Positions 10,166-23,018 of a stretch of 64,000 nt of DNA are shown in pieces. This DNA is from Pagrus major. Taxonomy: Eukaryota; Chordata; Actinopteri; Spariformes; Sparidae. Position 1 is the stretch's first letter; every line of letters begins with the position of its first letter. Where the stretch lies: positions 1,897,267-1,961,266 of the forward strand of contig NC_133238.1 in assembly GCF_040436345.1 (NCBI RefSeq). The letters run 5' to 3'. The translations under genes were made by a program, and so were the position numbers. Below the pieces are notes generated by a model. The model ran no database searches. It saw only the letters and a list, made by a program, of their open reading frames with translations, and was not told the origin of the DNA.

Positions 10166-10339
10166 GAGCCCCAGTCGTCTGCTGCCTGAGCCCACCTCCT
10201 GGCACGCTTCACACTCGTCGCGGTGTGCCATTTGCATTGCGCGGCGGAGTGGCTTGTGCTTAGCGGCTCCTCCCAAGCGCTCCGTGGCTTAGCCCCGAGT
10301 CTGGTTAAGGCCGGCTTTATTGATTTTCACACATGCACG

Positions 10340-10457
10340 AGGCTCAGCCAAACGGCAAAGCCTGCCAAAAATATCTTCAACTCATTGGTATTCCTCTCCA
10401 CGGAAGTCTTTAGTAAAAGGCGAAAGACTTGTGCGTTATGAAGAGAAACCCGAGTAA
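10340..10457 (-). ncRNA. RNU5: U5 snRNA, copy 12
   Basis: One substitution, C68U (plus-strand 10390), in the GGAACAC segment 3' of stem I. Confidence 0.91.
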
Positions 10458-10895
10458 GTACAGCGCCTCTCCTCGACAGCAGCCAAGACAGCTGTGGTCC
10501 CAGGCACTCTTCTCATGGTGAGCCTCACTTGGCTCATCGCGCACCAAAATCCCTGGCCACGCCCGTCCCCACATTATCCCAGGCTCTACTCGACCGGTTT
10601 GTGGAGAGAGAAAAGCCTGCTCGTTGGGCGCAGGCCACCAAACGTCACAAACACTCGGGCGCTTCCAGACTCTCTGTTTCAGTTGAGGACCGCGGGGGGG
10701 AAATGCAGGGCACACTCAGCAGGTATTGCGCACCGGCCGCGGCGAGGCAGTTTTGCCTCTTTTTCTGACCATGCAAAGCGCAGCTCTCGCTGCGGTTTGC
10801 CAGCCTTCTTCTTGCTGCCGATTCTGTGCCGCAATGTCAAGTTTGTCAAGGCCTTTGGTCTGCAACACTGATTGATTTTCAACGAGGCCGGAGAG

Positions 10896-11083
10896 GGGTG
10901 CACCGTTCCCGGCGGCGCTGCAATACCGGGTCGATGCGTGGAGTGAACGGAGCAAGCCCCTGTTTCAGCTCCCGAGGCTAAAAATCCATTTAATATGTTG
11001 TCCCCATATAGAGGACATATCAGATATTAAACTGATAAGAACAGATACTACACTTGATCTTAGCCAAAAGGCCGAGAAGCGAT
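10896..11083 (-). ncRNA. RNU2: U2 snRNA, copy 13
   Basis: RNA unchanged. One change at 10884, 12 nt past the 3' end and just before the 3' box. Confidence 0.96.
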
Positions 11084-11257
11084 GAGCCCCAGTCGTCTGC
11101 TGCCTGAGCCCACCTCCTGGCACGCTTCACACTCGTCGCGGTGTGCCATTTGCATTGCGCGGCGGAGTGGCTTGTGCTTAGCGGCTCCTCCCAAGCGCTC
11201 CGTGGCTTAGCCCCGAGTCTGGTTAAGGCCGGCTTTATTGATTTTCACACATGCACG

Positions 11258-11375
11258 AGGCTCAGCCAAACGGCAAAGCCTGCCAAAAATATCTTCAACT
11301 CATTGGTGTTCCTCTCCACGGAAGTCTTTAGTAAAAGGCGAAAAACTTGTGCGTTATGAAGAGAAACCCGAGTAA
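11258..11375 (-). ncRNA. RNU5: U5 snRNA, copy 13
   Basis: One substitution, C32U (plus-strand 11344), in the 5' strand of the stem leading to loop I. Confidence 0.91.
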
Positions 11376-11813
11376 GTACAGCGCCTCTCCTCGACAGCAG
11401 CCAAGACAGCTGTGGTCCCAGGCACTCTTCTCATGGTGAGCCTCACTTGGCTCATCGCGCACCAAAATCCCTGGCCACGCCCGTCCCCACATTATCCCAG
11501 GCTCTACTCGACCGGTTTGTGGAGAGAGAAAAGCCTGCTCGTTGGGCGCAGGCCACCAAACGTCACAAACACTCGGGCGCTTCCAGACTCTCTGTTTCAG
11601 TTGAGGACCGCGGGGGGGAAATGCAGGGCACACTCAGCAGGTATTGCGCACCGGCCGCGGCGAGGCAGTTTTGCCTCTTTTTCTGACCATGCAAAGCGCA
11701 GCTCTCGCTGCGGTTTGCCAGCCTTCTTCTTGCTGCCGATTCTGTGCCGCAATGTCAAGTTTGTCAAGGCCTTTGGTCTGCAACACTGATTGATTTTCAA
11801 CAAGGCCGGAGAG

Positions 11814-12001
11814 GGGTGCACCGTTCCCGGCGGCGCTGCAATACCGGGTCGATGCGTGGAGTGAACGGAGCAAGCCCCTGTTTCAGCTCCCGAGGCTAAA
11901 AATCCATTTAATATGTTGTCCCCATATAGAGGACATATCAGATATTAAACTGATAAGAACAGATACTACACTTGATCTTAGCCAAAAGGCCGAGAAGCGA
12001 T
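11814..12001 (-). ncRNA. RNU2: U2 snRNA, copy 14
   Basis: No variant noticed. Confidence 0.96.
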
Positions 12002-12175
12002 GAGCCCCAGTCGTCTGCTGCCTGAGCCCACCTCCTGGCACGCTTCACACTCGTCGCGGTGTGCCATTTGCATTGCGCGGCGGAGTGGCTTGTGCTTAGC
12101 GGCTCCTCCCAAGCGCTCCGTGGCTTAGCCCCGAGTCTGGTTAAGGCCGGCTTTATTGATTTTCACACATGCACG

Positions 12176-12293
12176 AGGCTCAGCCAAACGGCAAAGCCTG
12201 CCAAAAATATCTTCAACTCATTGGTGTTCCTCTCCACGGAAGTCTTTAGTAAAAGGCGAAAGACTTGTGCGTTATGAAGAGAAACCCGAGTAA
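12176..12293 (-). ncRNA. RNU5: U5 snRNA, copy 14
   Basis: No variant noticed. Confidence 0.92.
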
Positions 12294-12731
12294 GTACAGC
12301 GCCTCTCCTCGACAGCAGCCAAGACAGCTGTGGTCCCAGGCACTCTTCTCATGGTGAGCCTCACTTGGCTCATCGCGCACCAAAATCCCTGGCCACGCCC
12401 GTCCCCACATTATCCCAGGCTCTACTCGACCGGTTTGTGGAGAGAGAAAAGCCTGCTCGTTGGGCGCAGGCCACCAAACGTCACAAACACTCGGGCGCTT
12501 CCAGACTCTCTGTTTCAGTTGAGGACCGCGGGGGGGAAATGCAGGGCACACTCAGCAGGTATTGCGCACCGGCCGCGGCGAGGCAGTTTTGCCTCTTTTT
12601 CTGACCATGCAAAGCGCAGCTCTCGCTGCGGTTTGCCAGCCTTCTTCTTGCTGCCGATTCTGTGCCGCAATGTCAAGTTTGTCAAGGCCTTTGGTCTGCA
12701 ACACTGATTGATTTTCAACAAGGCCGGAGAG

Positions 12732-12919
12732 GGGTGCACCGTTCCCGGCGGCGCTGCAATACCGGGTCGATGCGTGGAGTGAACGGAGCAAGCCCCTGTT
12801 TCAGCTCCCGAGGCTAAAAATCCATTTAATATGTTGTCCCCATATAGAGGACATATCAGATATTAAACTGATAAGAACAGATACTACACTTGATCTTAGC
12901 CAAAAGGCCGAGAAGCGAT
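12732..12919 (-). ncRNA. RNU2: U2 snRNA, copy 15
   Basis: No variant noticed. Confidence 0.96.
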
Positions 12920-13093
12920 GAGCCCCAGTCGTCTGCTGCCTGAGCCCACCTCCTGGCACGCTTCACACTCGTCGCGGTGTGCCATTTGCATTGCGCGGCG
13001 GAGTGGCTTGTGCTTAGCGGCTCCTCCCAAGCGCTCCGTGGCTTAGCCCCGAGTCTGGTTAAGGCCGGCTTTATTGATTTTCACACATGCACG

Positions 13094-13211
13094 AGGCTCA
13101 GCCAAACGGCAAAGCCTGCCAAAAATATCTTCAACTCATTGGTGTTCCTCTCCACGGAAGTCTTTAGTAAAAGGCGAAAGACTTGTGCGTTATGAAGAGA
13201 AACCCGAGTAA
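13094..13211 (-). ncRNA. RNU5: U5 snRNA, copy 15
   Basis: RNA unchanged. The spacer G-run of this unit is interrupted by T at 13450. Confidence 0.92.
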
Positions 13212-13649
13212 GTACAGCGCCTCTCCTCGACAGCAGCCAAGACAGCTGTGGTCCCAGGCACTCTTCTCATGGTGAGCCTCACTTGGCTCATCGCGCACCA
13301 AAATCCCTGGCCACGCCCGTCCCCACATTATCCCAGGCTCTACTCGACCGGTTTGTGGAGAGAGAAAAGCCTGCTCGTTGGGCGCAGGCCACCAAACGTC
13401 ACAAACACTCGGGCGCTTCCAGACTCTCTGTTTCAGTTGAGGACCGCGGTGGGGAAATGCAGGGCACACTCAGCAGGTATTGCGCACCGGCCGCGGCGAG
13501 GCAGTTTTGCCTCTTTTTCTGACCATGCAAAGCGCAGCTCTCGCTGCGGTTTGCCAGCCTTCTTCTTGCTGCCGATTCTGTGCCGCAATGTCAAGTTTGT
13601 CAAGGCCTTTGGTCTGCAACACTGATTGATTTTCAACAAGGCCGGAGAG

Positions 13650-13837
13650 GGGTGCACCGTTCCCGGCGGCGCTGCAATACCGGGTCGATGCGTGGAGTGA
13701 ACGGAGCAAGCCCCTGTTTCAGCTCCCGAGGCTAAAAATCCATTTAATATGTTGTCCCCATATAGAGGACATATCAGATATTAAACTGATAAGAACAGAT
13801 ACTACACTTGATCTTAGCCAAAAGGCCGAGAAGCGAT
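13650..13837 (-). ncRNA. RNU2: U2 snRNA, copy 16
   Basis: No variant noticed. Confidence 0.96.
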
Positions 13838-14011
13838 GAGCCCCAGTCGTCTGCTGCCTGAGCCCACCTCCTGGCACGCTTCACACTCGTCGCGGTGTGC
13901 CATTTGCATTGCGCGGCGGAGTGGCTTGTGCTTAGCGGCTCCTCCCAAGCGCTCCGTGGCTTAGCCCCGAGTCTGGTTAAGGCCGGCTTTATTGATTTTC
14001 ACACATGCACG

Positions 14012-14129
14012 AGGCTCAGCCAAACGGCAAAGCCTGCCAAAAATATCTTCAACTCATTGGTGTTCCTCTCCACGGAAGTCTTTAGTAAAAGGCGAAAGAC
14101 TTGTGCGTTATGAAGAGAAACCCGAGTAA
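14012..14129 (-). ncRNA. RNU5: U5 snRNA, copy 16
   Basis: No variant noticed. Confidence 0.92.
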
Positions 14130-14567
14130 GTACAGCGCCTCTCCTCGACAGCAGCCAAGACAGCTGTGGTCCCAGGCACTCTTCTCATGGTGAGCCTCAC
14201 TTGGCTCATCGCGCACCAAAATCCCTGGCCACGCCCGTCCCCACATTATCCCAGGCTCTACTCGACCGGTTTGTGGAGAGAGAAAAGCCTGCTCGTTGGG
14301 CGCAGGCCACCAAACGTCACAAACACTCGGGCGCTTCCAGACTCTCTGTTTCAGTTGAGGACCGCGGGGGGGAAATGCAGGGCACACTCAGCAGGTATTG
14401 CGCACCGGCCGCGGCGAGGCAGTTTTGCCTCTTTTTCTGACCATGCAAAGCGCAGCTCTCGCTGCGGTTTGCCAGCCTTCTTCTTGCTGCCGATTCTGTG
14501 CCGCAATGTCAAGTTTGTCAAGGCCTTTGGTCTGCAACACTGATTGATTTTCAACAAGGCCGGAGAG

Positions 14568-14755
14568 GGGTGCACCGTTCCCGGCGGCGCTGCAATACCG
14601 GGTCGATGCGTGGAGTGAACGGAGCAAGCCCCTGTTTCAGCTCCCGAGGCTAAAAATCCATTTAATATGTTGTCCCCATATAGAGGACATATCAGATATT
14701 AAACTGATAAGAACAGATACTACACTTGATCTTAGCCAAAAGGCCGAGAAGCGAT
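14568..14755 (-). ncRNA. RNU2: U2 snRNA, copy 17
   Basis: No variant noticed. Confidence 0.96.
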
Positions 14756-14929
14756 GAGCCCCAGTCGTCTGCTGCCTGAGCCCACCTCCTGGCACGCTTC
14801 ACACTCGTCGCGGTGTGCCATTTGCATTGCGCGGCGGAGTGGCTTGTGCTTAGCGGCTCCTCCCAAGCGCTCCGTGGCTTAGCCCCGAGTCTGGTTAAGG
14901 CCGGCTTTATTGATTTTCACACATGCACG

Positions 14930-15047
14930 AGGCTCAGCCAAACGGCAAAGCCTGCCAAAAATATCTTCAACTCATTGGTGTTCCTCTCCACGGAAGTCTT
15001 TAGTAAAAGGCGAAAGACTTGTGCGTTATGAAGAGAAACCCGAGTAA
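14930..15047 (-). ncRNA. RNU5: U5 snRNA, copy 17
   Basis: No variant noticed. Confidence 0.92.
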
Positions 15048-15485
15048 GTACAGCGCCTCTCCTCGACAGCAGCCAAGACAGCTGTGGTCCCAGGCACTCT
15101 TCTCATGGTGAGCCTCACTTGGCTCATCGCGCACCAAAATCCCTGGCCACGCCCGTCCCCACATTATCCCAGGCTCTACTCGACCGGTTTGTGGAGAGAG
15201 AAAAGCCTGCTCGTTGGGCGCAGGCCACCAAACGTCACAAACACTCGGGCGCTTCCAGACTCTCTGTTTCAGTTGAGGACCGCGGGGGGGAAATGCAGGG
15301 CACACTCAGCAGGTATTGCGCACCGGCCGCGGCGAGGCAGTTTTGCCTCTTTTTCTGACCATGCAAAGCGCAGCTCTCGCTGCGGTTTGCCAGCCTTCTT
15401 CTTGCTGCCGATTCTGTGCCGCAATGTCAAGTTTGTCAAGGCCTTTGGTCTGCAACACTGATTGATTTTCAACAAGGCCGGAGAG

Positions 15486-15673
15486 GGGTGCACCGTTCCC
15501 GGCGGCGCTGCAATACCGGGTCGATGCGTGGAGTGAACGGAGCAAGCCCCTGTTTCAGCTCCCGAGGCTAAAAATCCATTTAATATGTTGTCCCCATATA
15601 GAGGACATATCAGATATTAAACTGATAAGAACAGATACTACACTTGATCTTAGCCAAAAGGCCGAGAAGCGAT
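15486..15673 (-). ncRNA. RNU2: U2 snRNA, copy 18
   Basis: No variant noticed. Confidence 0.96.
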
Positions 15674-15847
15674 GAGCCCCAGTCGTCTGCTGCCTGAGCC
15701 CACCTCCTGGCACGCTTCACACTCGTCGCGGTGTGCCATTTGCATTGCGCGGCGGAGTGGCTTGTGCTTAGCGGCTCCTCCCAAGCGCTCCGTGGCTTAG
15801 CCCCGAGTCTGGTTAAGGCCGGCTTTATTGATTTTCACACATGCACG

Positions 15848-15965
15848 AGGCTCAGCCAAACGGCAAAGCCTGCCAAAAATATCTTCAACTCATTGGTGTT
15901 CCTCTCCACGGAAGTCTTTAGTAAAAGGCGAAAGACTTGTGCGTTATGAAGAGAAACCCGAGTAA
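15848..15965 (-). ncRNA. RNU5: U5 snRNA, copy 18
   Basis: No variant noticed. Confidence 0.92.
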
Positions 15966-16403
15966 GTACAGCGCCTCTCCTCGACAGCAGCCAAGACAGC
16001 TGTGGTCCCAGGCACTCTTCTCATGGTGAGCCTCACTTGGCTCATCGCGCACCAAAATCCCTGGCCACGCCCGTCCCCACATTATCCCAGGCTCTACTCG
16101 ACCGGTTTGTGGAGAGAGAAAAGCCTGCTCGTTGGGCGCAGGCCACCAAACGTCACAAACACTCGGGCGCTTCCAGACTCTCTGTTTCAGTTGAGGACCG
16201 CGGGGGGGAAATGCAGGGCACACTCAGCAGGTATTGCGCACCGGCCGCGGCGAGGCAGTTTTGCCTCTTTTTCTGACCATGCAAAGCGCAGCTCTCGCTG
16301 CGGTTTGCCAGCCTTCTTCTTGCTGCCGATTCTGTGCCGCAATGTCAAGTTTGTCAAGGCCTTTGGTCTGCAACACTGATTGATTTTCAACAAGGCCGGA
16401 GAG

Positions 16404-16591
16404 GGGTGCACCGTTCCCGGCGGCGCTGCAATACCGGGTCGATGCGTGGAGTGAACGGAGCAAGCCCCTGTTTCAGCTCCCGAGGCTAAAAATCCATTTA
16501 ATATGTTGTCCCCATATAGAGGACATATCAGATATTAAACTGATAAGAACAGATACTACACTTGATCTTAGCCAAAAGGCCGAGAAGCGAT
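16404..16591 (-). ncRNA. RNU2: U2 snRNA, copy 19
   Basis: No variant noticed. Confidence 0.96.
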
Positions 16592-16765
16592 GAGCCCCAG
16601 TCGTCTGCTGCCTGAGCCCACCTCCTGGCACGCTTCACACTCGTCGCGGTGTGCCATTTGCATTGCGCGGCGGAGTGGCTTGTGCTTAGCGGCTCCTCCC
16701 AAGCGCTCCGTGGCTTAGCCCCGAGTCTGGTTAAGGCCGGCTTTATTGATTTTCACACATGCACG

Positions 16766-16883
16766 AGGCTCAGCCAAACGGCAAAGCCTGCCAAAAATAT
16801 CTTCAACTCATTGGTGTTCCTCTCCACGGAAGTCTTTAGTAAAAGGCGAAAGACTTGTGCGTTATGAAGAGAAACCCGAGTAA
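16766..16883 (-). ncRNA. RNU5: U5 snRNA, copy 19
   Basis: No variant noticed. Confidence 0.92.
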
Positions 16884-17321
16884 GTACAGCGCCTCTCCTC
16901 GACAGCAGCCAAGACAGCTGTGGTCCCAGGCACTCTTCTCATGGTGAGCCTCACTTGGCTCATCGCGCACCAAAATCCCTGGCCACGCCCGTCCCCACAT
17001 TATCCCAGGCTCTACTCGACCGGTTTGTGGAGAGAGAAAAGCCTGCTCGTTGGGCGCAGGCCACCAAACGTCACAAACACTCGGGCGCTTCCAGACTCTC
17101 TGTTTCAGTTGAGGACCGCGGGGGGGAAATGCAGGGCACACTCAGCAGGTATTGCGCACCGGCCGCGGCGAGGCAGTTTTGCCTCTTTTTCTGACCATGC
17201 AAAGCGCAGCTCTCGCTGCGGTTTGCCAGCCTTCTTCTTGCTGCCGATTCTGTGCCGCAATGTCAAGTTTGTCAAGGCCTTTGGTCTGCAACACTGATTG
17301 ATTTTCAACAAGGCCGGAGAG

Positions 17322-17509
17322 GGGTGCACCGTTCCCGGCGGCGCTGCAATACCGGGTCGATGCGTGGAGTGAACGGAGCAAGCCCCTGTTTCAGCTCCCG
17401 AGGCTAAAAATCCATTTAATATGTTGTCCCCATATAGAGGACATATCAGATATTAAACTGATAAGAACAGATACTACACTTGATCTTAGCCAAAAGGCCG
17501 AGAAGCGAT
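17322..17509 (-). ncRNA. RNU2: U2 snRNA, copy 20
   Basis: No variant noticed. Confidence 0.96.
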
Positions 17510-17683
17510 GAGCCCCAGTCGTCTGCTGCCTGAGCCCACCTCCTGGCACGCTTCACACTCGTCGCGGTGTGCCATTTGCATTGCGCGGCGGAGTGGCTTG
17601 TGCTTAGCGGCTCCTCCCAAGCGCTCCGTGGCTTAGCCCCGAGTCTGGTTAAGGCCGGCTTTATTGATTTTCACACATGCACG

Positions 17684-17801
17684 AGGCTCAGCCAAACGGC
17701 AAAGCCTGCCAAAAATATCTTCAACTCATTGGTGTTCCTCTCCACGGAAGTCTTTAGTAAAAGGCGAAAGACTTGTGCGTTATGAAGAGAAACCCGAGTA
17801 A
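17684..17801 (-). ncRNA. RNU5: U5 snRNA, copy 20
   Basis: No variant noticed. Confidence 0.92.
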
Positions 17802-18239
17802 GTACAGCGCCTCTCCTCGACAGCAGCCAAGACAGCTGTGGTCCCAGGCACTCTTCTCATGGTGAGCCTCACTTGGCTCATCGCGCACCAAAATCCCTGG
17901 CCACGCCCGTCCCCACATTATCCCAGGCTCTACTCGACCGGTTTGTGGAGAGAGAAAAGCCTGCTCGTTGGGCGCAGGCCACCAAACGTCACAAACACTC
18001 GGGCGCTTCCAGACTCTCTGTTTCAGTTGAGGACCGCGGGGGGGAAATGCAGGGCACACTCAGCAGGTATTGCGCACCGGCCGCGGCGAGGCAGTTTTGC
18101 CTCTTTTTCTGACCATGCAAAGCGCAGCTCTCGCTGCGGTTTGCCAGCCTTCTTCTTGCTGCCGATTCTGTGCCGCAATGTCAAGTTTGTCAAGGCCTTT
18201 GGTCTGCAACACTGATTGATTTTCAACAAGGCCGGAGAG

Positions 18240-18427
18240 GGGTGCACCGTTCCCGGCGGCGCTGCAATACCGGGTCGATGCGTGGAGTGAACGGAGCAAG
18301 CCCCTGTTTCAGCTCCCGAGGCTAAAAATCCATTTAATATGTTGTCCCCATATAGAGGACATATCAGATATTAAACTGATAAGAACAGATACTACACTTG
18401 ATCTTAGCCAAAAGGCCGAGAAGCGAT
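18240..18427 (-). ncRNA. RNU2: U2 snRNA, copy 21
   Basis: No variant noticed. Confidence 0.96.
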
Positions 18428-18601
18428 GAGCCCCAGTCGTCTGCTGCCTGAGCCCACCTCCTGGCACGCTTCACACTCGTCGCGGTGTGCCATTTGCATT
18501 GCGCGGCGGAGTGGCTTGTGCTTAGCGGCTCCTCCCAAGCGCTCCGTGGCTTAGCCCCGAGTCTGGTTAAGGCCGGCTTTATTGATTTTCACACATGCAC
18601 G

Positions 18602-18719
18602 AGGCTCAGCCAAACGGCAAAGCCTGCCAAAAATATCTTCAACTCATTGGTGTTCCTCTCCACGGAAGTCTTTAGTAAAAGGCGAAAGACTTGTGCGTTA
18701 TGAAGAGAAACCCGAGTAA
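18602..18719 (-). ncRNA. RNU5: U5 snRNA, copy 21
   Basis: No variant noticed. Confidence 0.92.
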
Positions 18720-19157
18720 GTACAGCGCCTCTCCTCGACAGCAGCCAAGACAGCTGTGGTCCCAGGCACTCTTCTCATGGTGAGCCTCACTTGGCTCATC
18801 GCGCACCAAAATCCCTGGCCACGCCCGTCCCCACATTATCCCAGGCTCTACTCGACCGGTTTGTGGAGAGAGAAAAGCCTGCTCGTTGGGCGCAGGCCAC
18901 CAAACGTCACAAACACTCGGGCGCTTCCAGACTCTCTGTTTCAGTTGAGGACCGCGGGGGGGAAATGCAGGGCACACTCAGCAGGTATTGCGCACCGGCC
19001 GCGGCGAGGCAGTTTTGCCTCTTTTTCTGACCATGCAAAGCGCAGCTCTCGCTGCGGTTTGCCAGCCTTCTTCTTGCTGCCGATTCTGTGCCGCAATGTC
19101 AAGTTTGTCAAGGCCTTTGGTCTGCAACACTGATTGATTTTCAACAAGGCCGGAGAG

Positions 19158-19345
19158 GGGTGCACCGTTCCCGGCGGCGCTGCAATACCGGGTCGATGCG
19201 TGGAGTGAACGGAGCAAGCCCCTGTTTCAGCTCCCGAGGCTAAAAATCCATTTAATATGTTGTCCCCATATAGAGGACATATCAGATATTAAACTGATAA
19301 GAACAGATACTACACTTGATCTTAGCCAAAAGGCCGAGAAGCGAT
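19158..19345 (-). ncRNA. RNU2: U2 snRNA, copy 22
   Basis: No variant noticed. Confidence 0.96.
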
Positions 19346-19519
19346 GAGCCCCAGTCGTCTGCTGCCTGAGCCCACCTCCTGGCACGCTTCACACTCGTCG
19401 CGGTGTGCCATTTGCATTGCGCGGCGGAGTGGCTTGTGCTTAGCGGCTCCTCCCAAGCGCTCCGTGGCTTAGCCCCGAGTCTGGTTAAGGCCGGCTTTAT
19501 TGATTTTCACACATGCACG

Positions 19520-19637
19520 AGGCTCAGCCAAACGGCAAAGCCTGCCAAAAATATCTTCAACTCATTGGTGTTCCTCTCCACGGAAGTCTTTAGTAAAAGG
19601 CGAAAGACTTGTGCGTTATGAAGAGAAACCCGAGTAA
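19520..19637 (-). ncRNA. RNU5: U5 snRNA, copy 22
   Basis: RNA unchanged. The spacer upstream has G8 instead of G7, one of two such units left of the retrotransposon. Confidence 0.92.
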
Positions 19638-20076
19638 GTACAGCGCCTCTCCTCGACAGCAGCCAAGACAGCTGTGGTCCCAGGCACTCTTCTCATGGTG
19701 AGCCTCACTTGGCTCATCGCGCACCAAAATCCCTGGCCACGCCCGTCCCCACATTATCCCAGGCTCTACTCGACCGGTTTGTGGAGAGAGAAAAGCCTGC
19801 TCGTTGGGCGCAGGCCACCAAACGTCACAAACACTCGGGCGCTTCCAGACTCTCTGTTTCAGTTGAGGACCGCGGGGGGGGAAATGCAGGGCACACTCAG
19901 CAGGTATTGCGCACCGGCCGCGGCGAGGCAGTTTTGCCTCTTTTTCTGACCATGCAAAGCGCAGCTCTCGCTGCGGTTTGCCAGCCTTCTTCTTGCTGCC
20001 GATTCTGTGCCGCAATGTCAAGTTTGTCAAGGCCTTTGGTCTGCAACACTGATTGATTTTCAACAAGGCCGGAGAG

Positions 20077-20264
20077 GGGTGCACCGTTCCCGGCGGCGCT
20101 GCAATACCGGGTCGATGCGTGGAGTGAACGGAGCAAGCCCCTGTTTCAGCTCCCGAGGCTAAAAATCCATTTAATATGTTGTCCCCATATAGAGGACATA
20201 TCAGATATTAAACTGATCAGAACAGATACTACACTTGATCTTAGCCAAAAGGCCGAGAAGCGAT
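20077..20264 (-). ncRNA. RNU2: U2 snRNA, copy 23 (U47G)
   Basis: One substitution, U47G (plus-strand 20218), at the outer pair of stem IIa. It would weaken or open that pair. The promoter also has the T variant seen in copy 11. Confidence 0.95.
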
Positions 20265-20438
20265 GAGCCCCAGTCGTCTGCTGCCTGAGCCCACCTCCTG
20301 GCACGCTTCACACTCGTCGCGGTGTTCCATTTGCATTGCGCGGCGGAGTGGCTTGTGCTTAGCGGCTCCTCCCAAGCGCTCCGTGGCTTAGCCCCGATTC
20401 TGGTTAAGGCCGGCTTTATTGATTTTCACACATGCACG

Positions 20439-20556
20439 AGGCTCAGCCAAACGGCAAAGCCTGCCAAAAATATCTTCAACTCATTGGTGTTCCTCTCCAC
20501 GGAAGTCTTTAGTAAAAGGCGAAAGACTTGTGCGTTATGAAGAGAAACCCGAGTAA
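20439..20556 (-). ncRNA. RNU5: U5 snRNA, copy 23
   Basis: RNA unchanged. Downstream flank carries the same G-to-T as unit 11. Confidence 0.92.
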
Positions 20557-20994
20557 GTACAGCGCCTCTCCTCGACAGCAGCCAAGACAGCTGTGGTCCC
20601 AGGCACTCTTCTCATGGTGAGCCTCACTTGGCTCATCGCGCACCAAAATCCCTGGCCACGCCCGTCCCCACATTATCCCAGGCTCTACTCGACCGGTTTG
20701 TGGAGAGAGAAAAGCCTGCTCGTTGGGCGCAGGCCACCAAACGTCACAAACACTCGGGCGCTTCCAGACTCTCTGTTTCAGTTGAGGACCGCGGGGGGGA
20801 AATGCAGGGCACACTCAGCAGGTATTGCGCACCGGCCGCGGCGAGGCAGTTTTGCCTCTTTTTCTGACCATGCAAAGCGCAGCTCTCGCTGCGGTTTGCC
20901 AGCCTTCTTCTTGCTGCCGATTCTGTGCCGCAATGTCAAGTTTGTCAAGGCCTTTGGTCTGCAACACTGATTGATTTTCAACAAGGCCGGAGAG

Positions 20995-21182
20995 GGGTGC
21001 ACCGTTCCCGGCGGCGCTGCAATACCGGGTCGATGCGTGGAGTGAACGGAGCAAGCCCCTGTTTCAGCTCCCGAGGCTAAAAATCCATTTAATATGTTGT
21101 CCCCATATAGAGGACATATCAGATATTAAACTGATAAGAACAGATACTACACTTGATCTTAGCCAAAAGGCCGAGAAGCGAT
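20995..21182 (-). ncRNA. RNU2: U2 snRNA, copy 24
   Basis: No variant noticed. Confidence 0.96.
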
Positions 21183-21356
21183 GAGCCCCAGTCGTCTGCT
21201 GCCTGAGCCCACCTCCTGGCACGCTTCACACTCGTCGCGGTGTGCCATTTGCATTGCGCGGCGGAGTGGCTTGTGCTTAGCGGCTCCTCCCAAGCGCTCC
21301 GTGGCTTAGCCCCGAGTCTGGTTAAGGCCGGCTTTATTGATTTTCACACATGCACG

Positions 21357-21474
21357 AGGCTCAGCCAAACGGCAAAGCCTGCCAAAAATATCTTCAACTC
21401 ATTGGTGTTCCTCTCCACAGAAGTCTTTAGTAAAAGGCGAAAGACTTGTGCGTTATGAAGAGAAACCCGAGTAA
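21357..21474 (-). ncRNA. RNU5: U5 snRNA, copy 24
   Basis: One substitution, C56U (plus-strand 21419), in the CCGUGG segment of stem I. Confidence 0.91.
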
Positions 21475-21912
21475 GTACAGCGCCTCTCCTCGACAGCAGC
21501 CAAGACAGCTGTGGTCCCAGGCACTCTTCTCATGGTGAGCCTCACTTGGCTCATCGCGCACCAAAATCCCTGGCCACGCCCGTCCCCACATTATCCCAGG
21601 CTCTACTCGACCGGTTTGTGGAGAGAGAAAAGCCTGCTCGTTGGGCGCAGGCCACCAAACGTCACAAACACTCGGGCGCTTCCAGACTCTCTGTTTCAGT
21701 TGAGGACCGCGGGGGGGAAATGCAGGGCACACTCAGCAGGTATTGCGCACCGGCCGCGGCGAGGCAGTTTTGCCTCTTTTTCTGACCATGCAAAGCGCAG
21801 CTCTCGCTGCGGTTTGCCAGCCTTCTTCTTGCTGCCGATTCTGTGCCGCAATGTCAAGTTTGTCAAGGCCTTTGGTCTGCAACACTGATTGATTTTCAAC
21901 AAGGCCGGAGAG

Positions 21913-22100
21913 GGGTGCACCGTTCCCGGCGGCGCTGCAATACCGGGTCGATGCGTGGAGTGAACGGAGCAAGCCCCTGTTTCAGCTCCCGAGGCTAAAA
22001 ATCCATTTAATATGTTGTCCCCATATAGAGGACATATCAGATATTAAACTGATAAGAACAGATACTACACTTGATCTTAGCCAAAAGGCCGAGAAGCGAT
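21913..22100 (-). ncRNA. RNU2: U2 snRNA, copy 25
   Basis: No variant noticed. Confidence 0.96.
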
Positions 22101-22274
22101 GAGCCCCAGTCGTCTGCTGCCTGAGCCCACCTCCTGGCACGCTTCACACTCGTCGCGGTGTGCCATTTGCATTGCGCGGCGGAGTGGCTTGTGCTTAGCG
22201 GCTCCTCCCAAGCGCTCCGTGGCTTAGCCCCGAGTCTGGTTAAGGCCGGCTTTATTGATTTTCACACATGCACG

Positions 22275-22392
22275 AGGCTCAGCCAAACGGCAAAGCCTGC
22301 CAAAAATATCTTCAACTCATTGGTGTTCCTCTCCACGGAAGTCTTTAGTAAAAGGCGAAAGACTTGTGCGTTATGAAGAGAAACCCGAGTAA
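22275..22392 (-). ncRNA. RNU5: U5 snRNA, copy 25
   Basis: No variant noticed. Confidence 0.92.
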
Positions 22393-22830
22393 GTACAGCG
22401 CCTCTCCTCGACAGCAGCCAAGACAGCTGTGGTCCCAGGCACTCTTCTCATGGTGAGCCTCACTTGGCTCATCGCGCACCAAAATCCCTGGCCACGCCCG
22501 TCCCCACATTATCCCAGGCTCTACTCGACCGGTTTGTGGAGAGAGAAAAGCCTGCTCGTTGGGCGCAGGCCACCAAACGTCACAAACACTCGGGCGCTTC
22601 CAGACTCTCTGTTTCAGTTGAGGACCGCGGGGGGGAAATGCAGGGCACACTCAGCAGGTATTGCGCACCGGCCGCGGCGAGGCAGTTTTGCCTCTTTTTC
22701 TGACCATGCAAAGCGCAGCTCTCGCTGCGGTTTGCCAGCCTTCTTCTTGCTGCCGATTCTGTGCCGCAATGTCAAGTTTGTCAAGGCCTTTGGTCTGCAA
22801 CACTGATTGATTTTCAACAAGGCCGGAGAG

Positions 22831-23018
22831 GGGTGCACCGTTCCCGGCGGCGCTGCAATACCGGGTCGATGCGTGGAGTGAACGGAGCAAGCCCCTGTTT
22901 CAGCTCCCGAGGCTAAAAATCCATTTAATATGTTGTCCCCATATAGAGGACATATCAGATATTAAACTGATAAGAACAGATACTACACTTGATCTTAGCC
23001 AAAAGGCCGAGAAGCGAT
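22831..23018 (-). ncRNA. RNU2: U2 snRNA, copy 26
   Basis: No variant noticed. Confidence 0.96.
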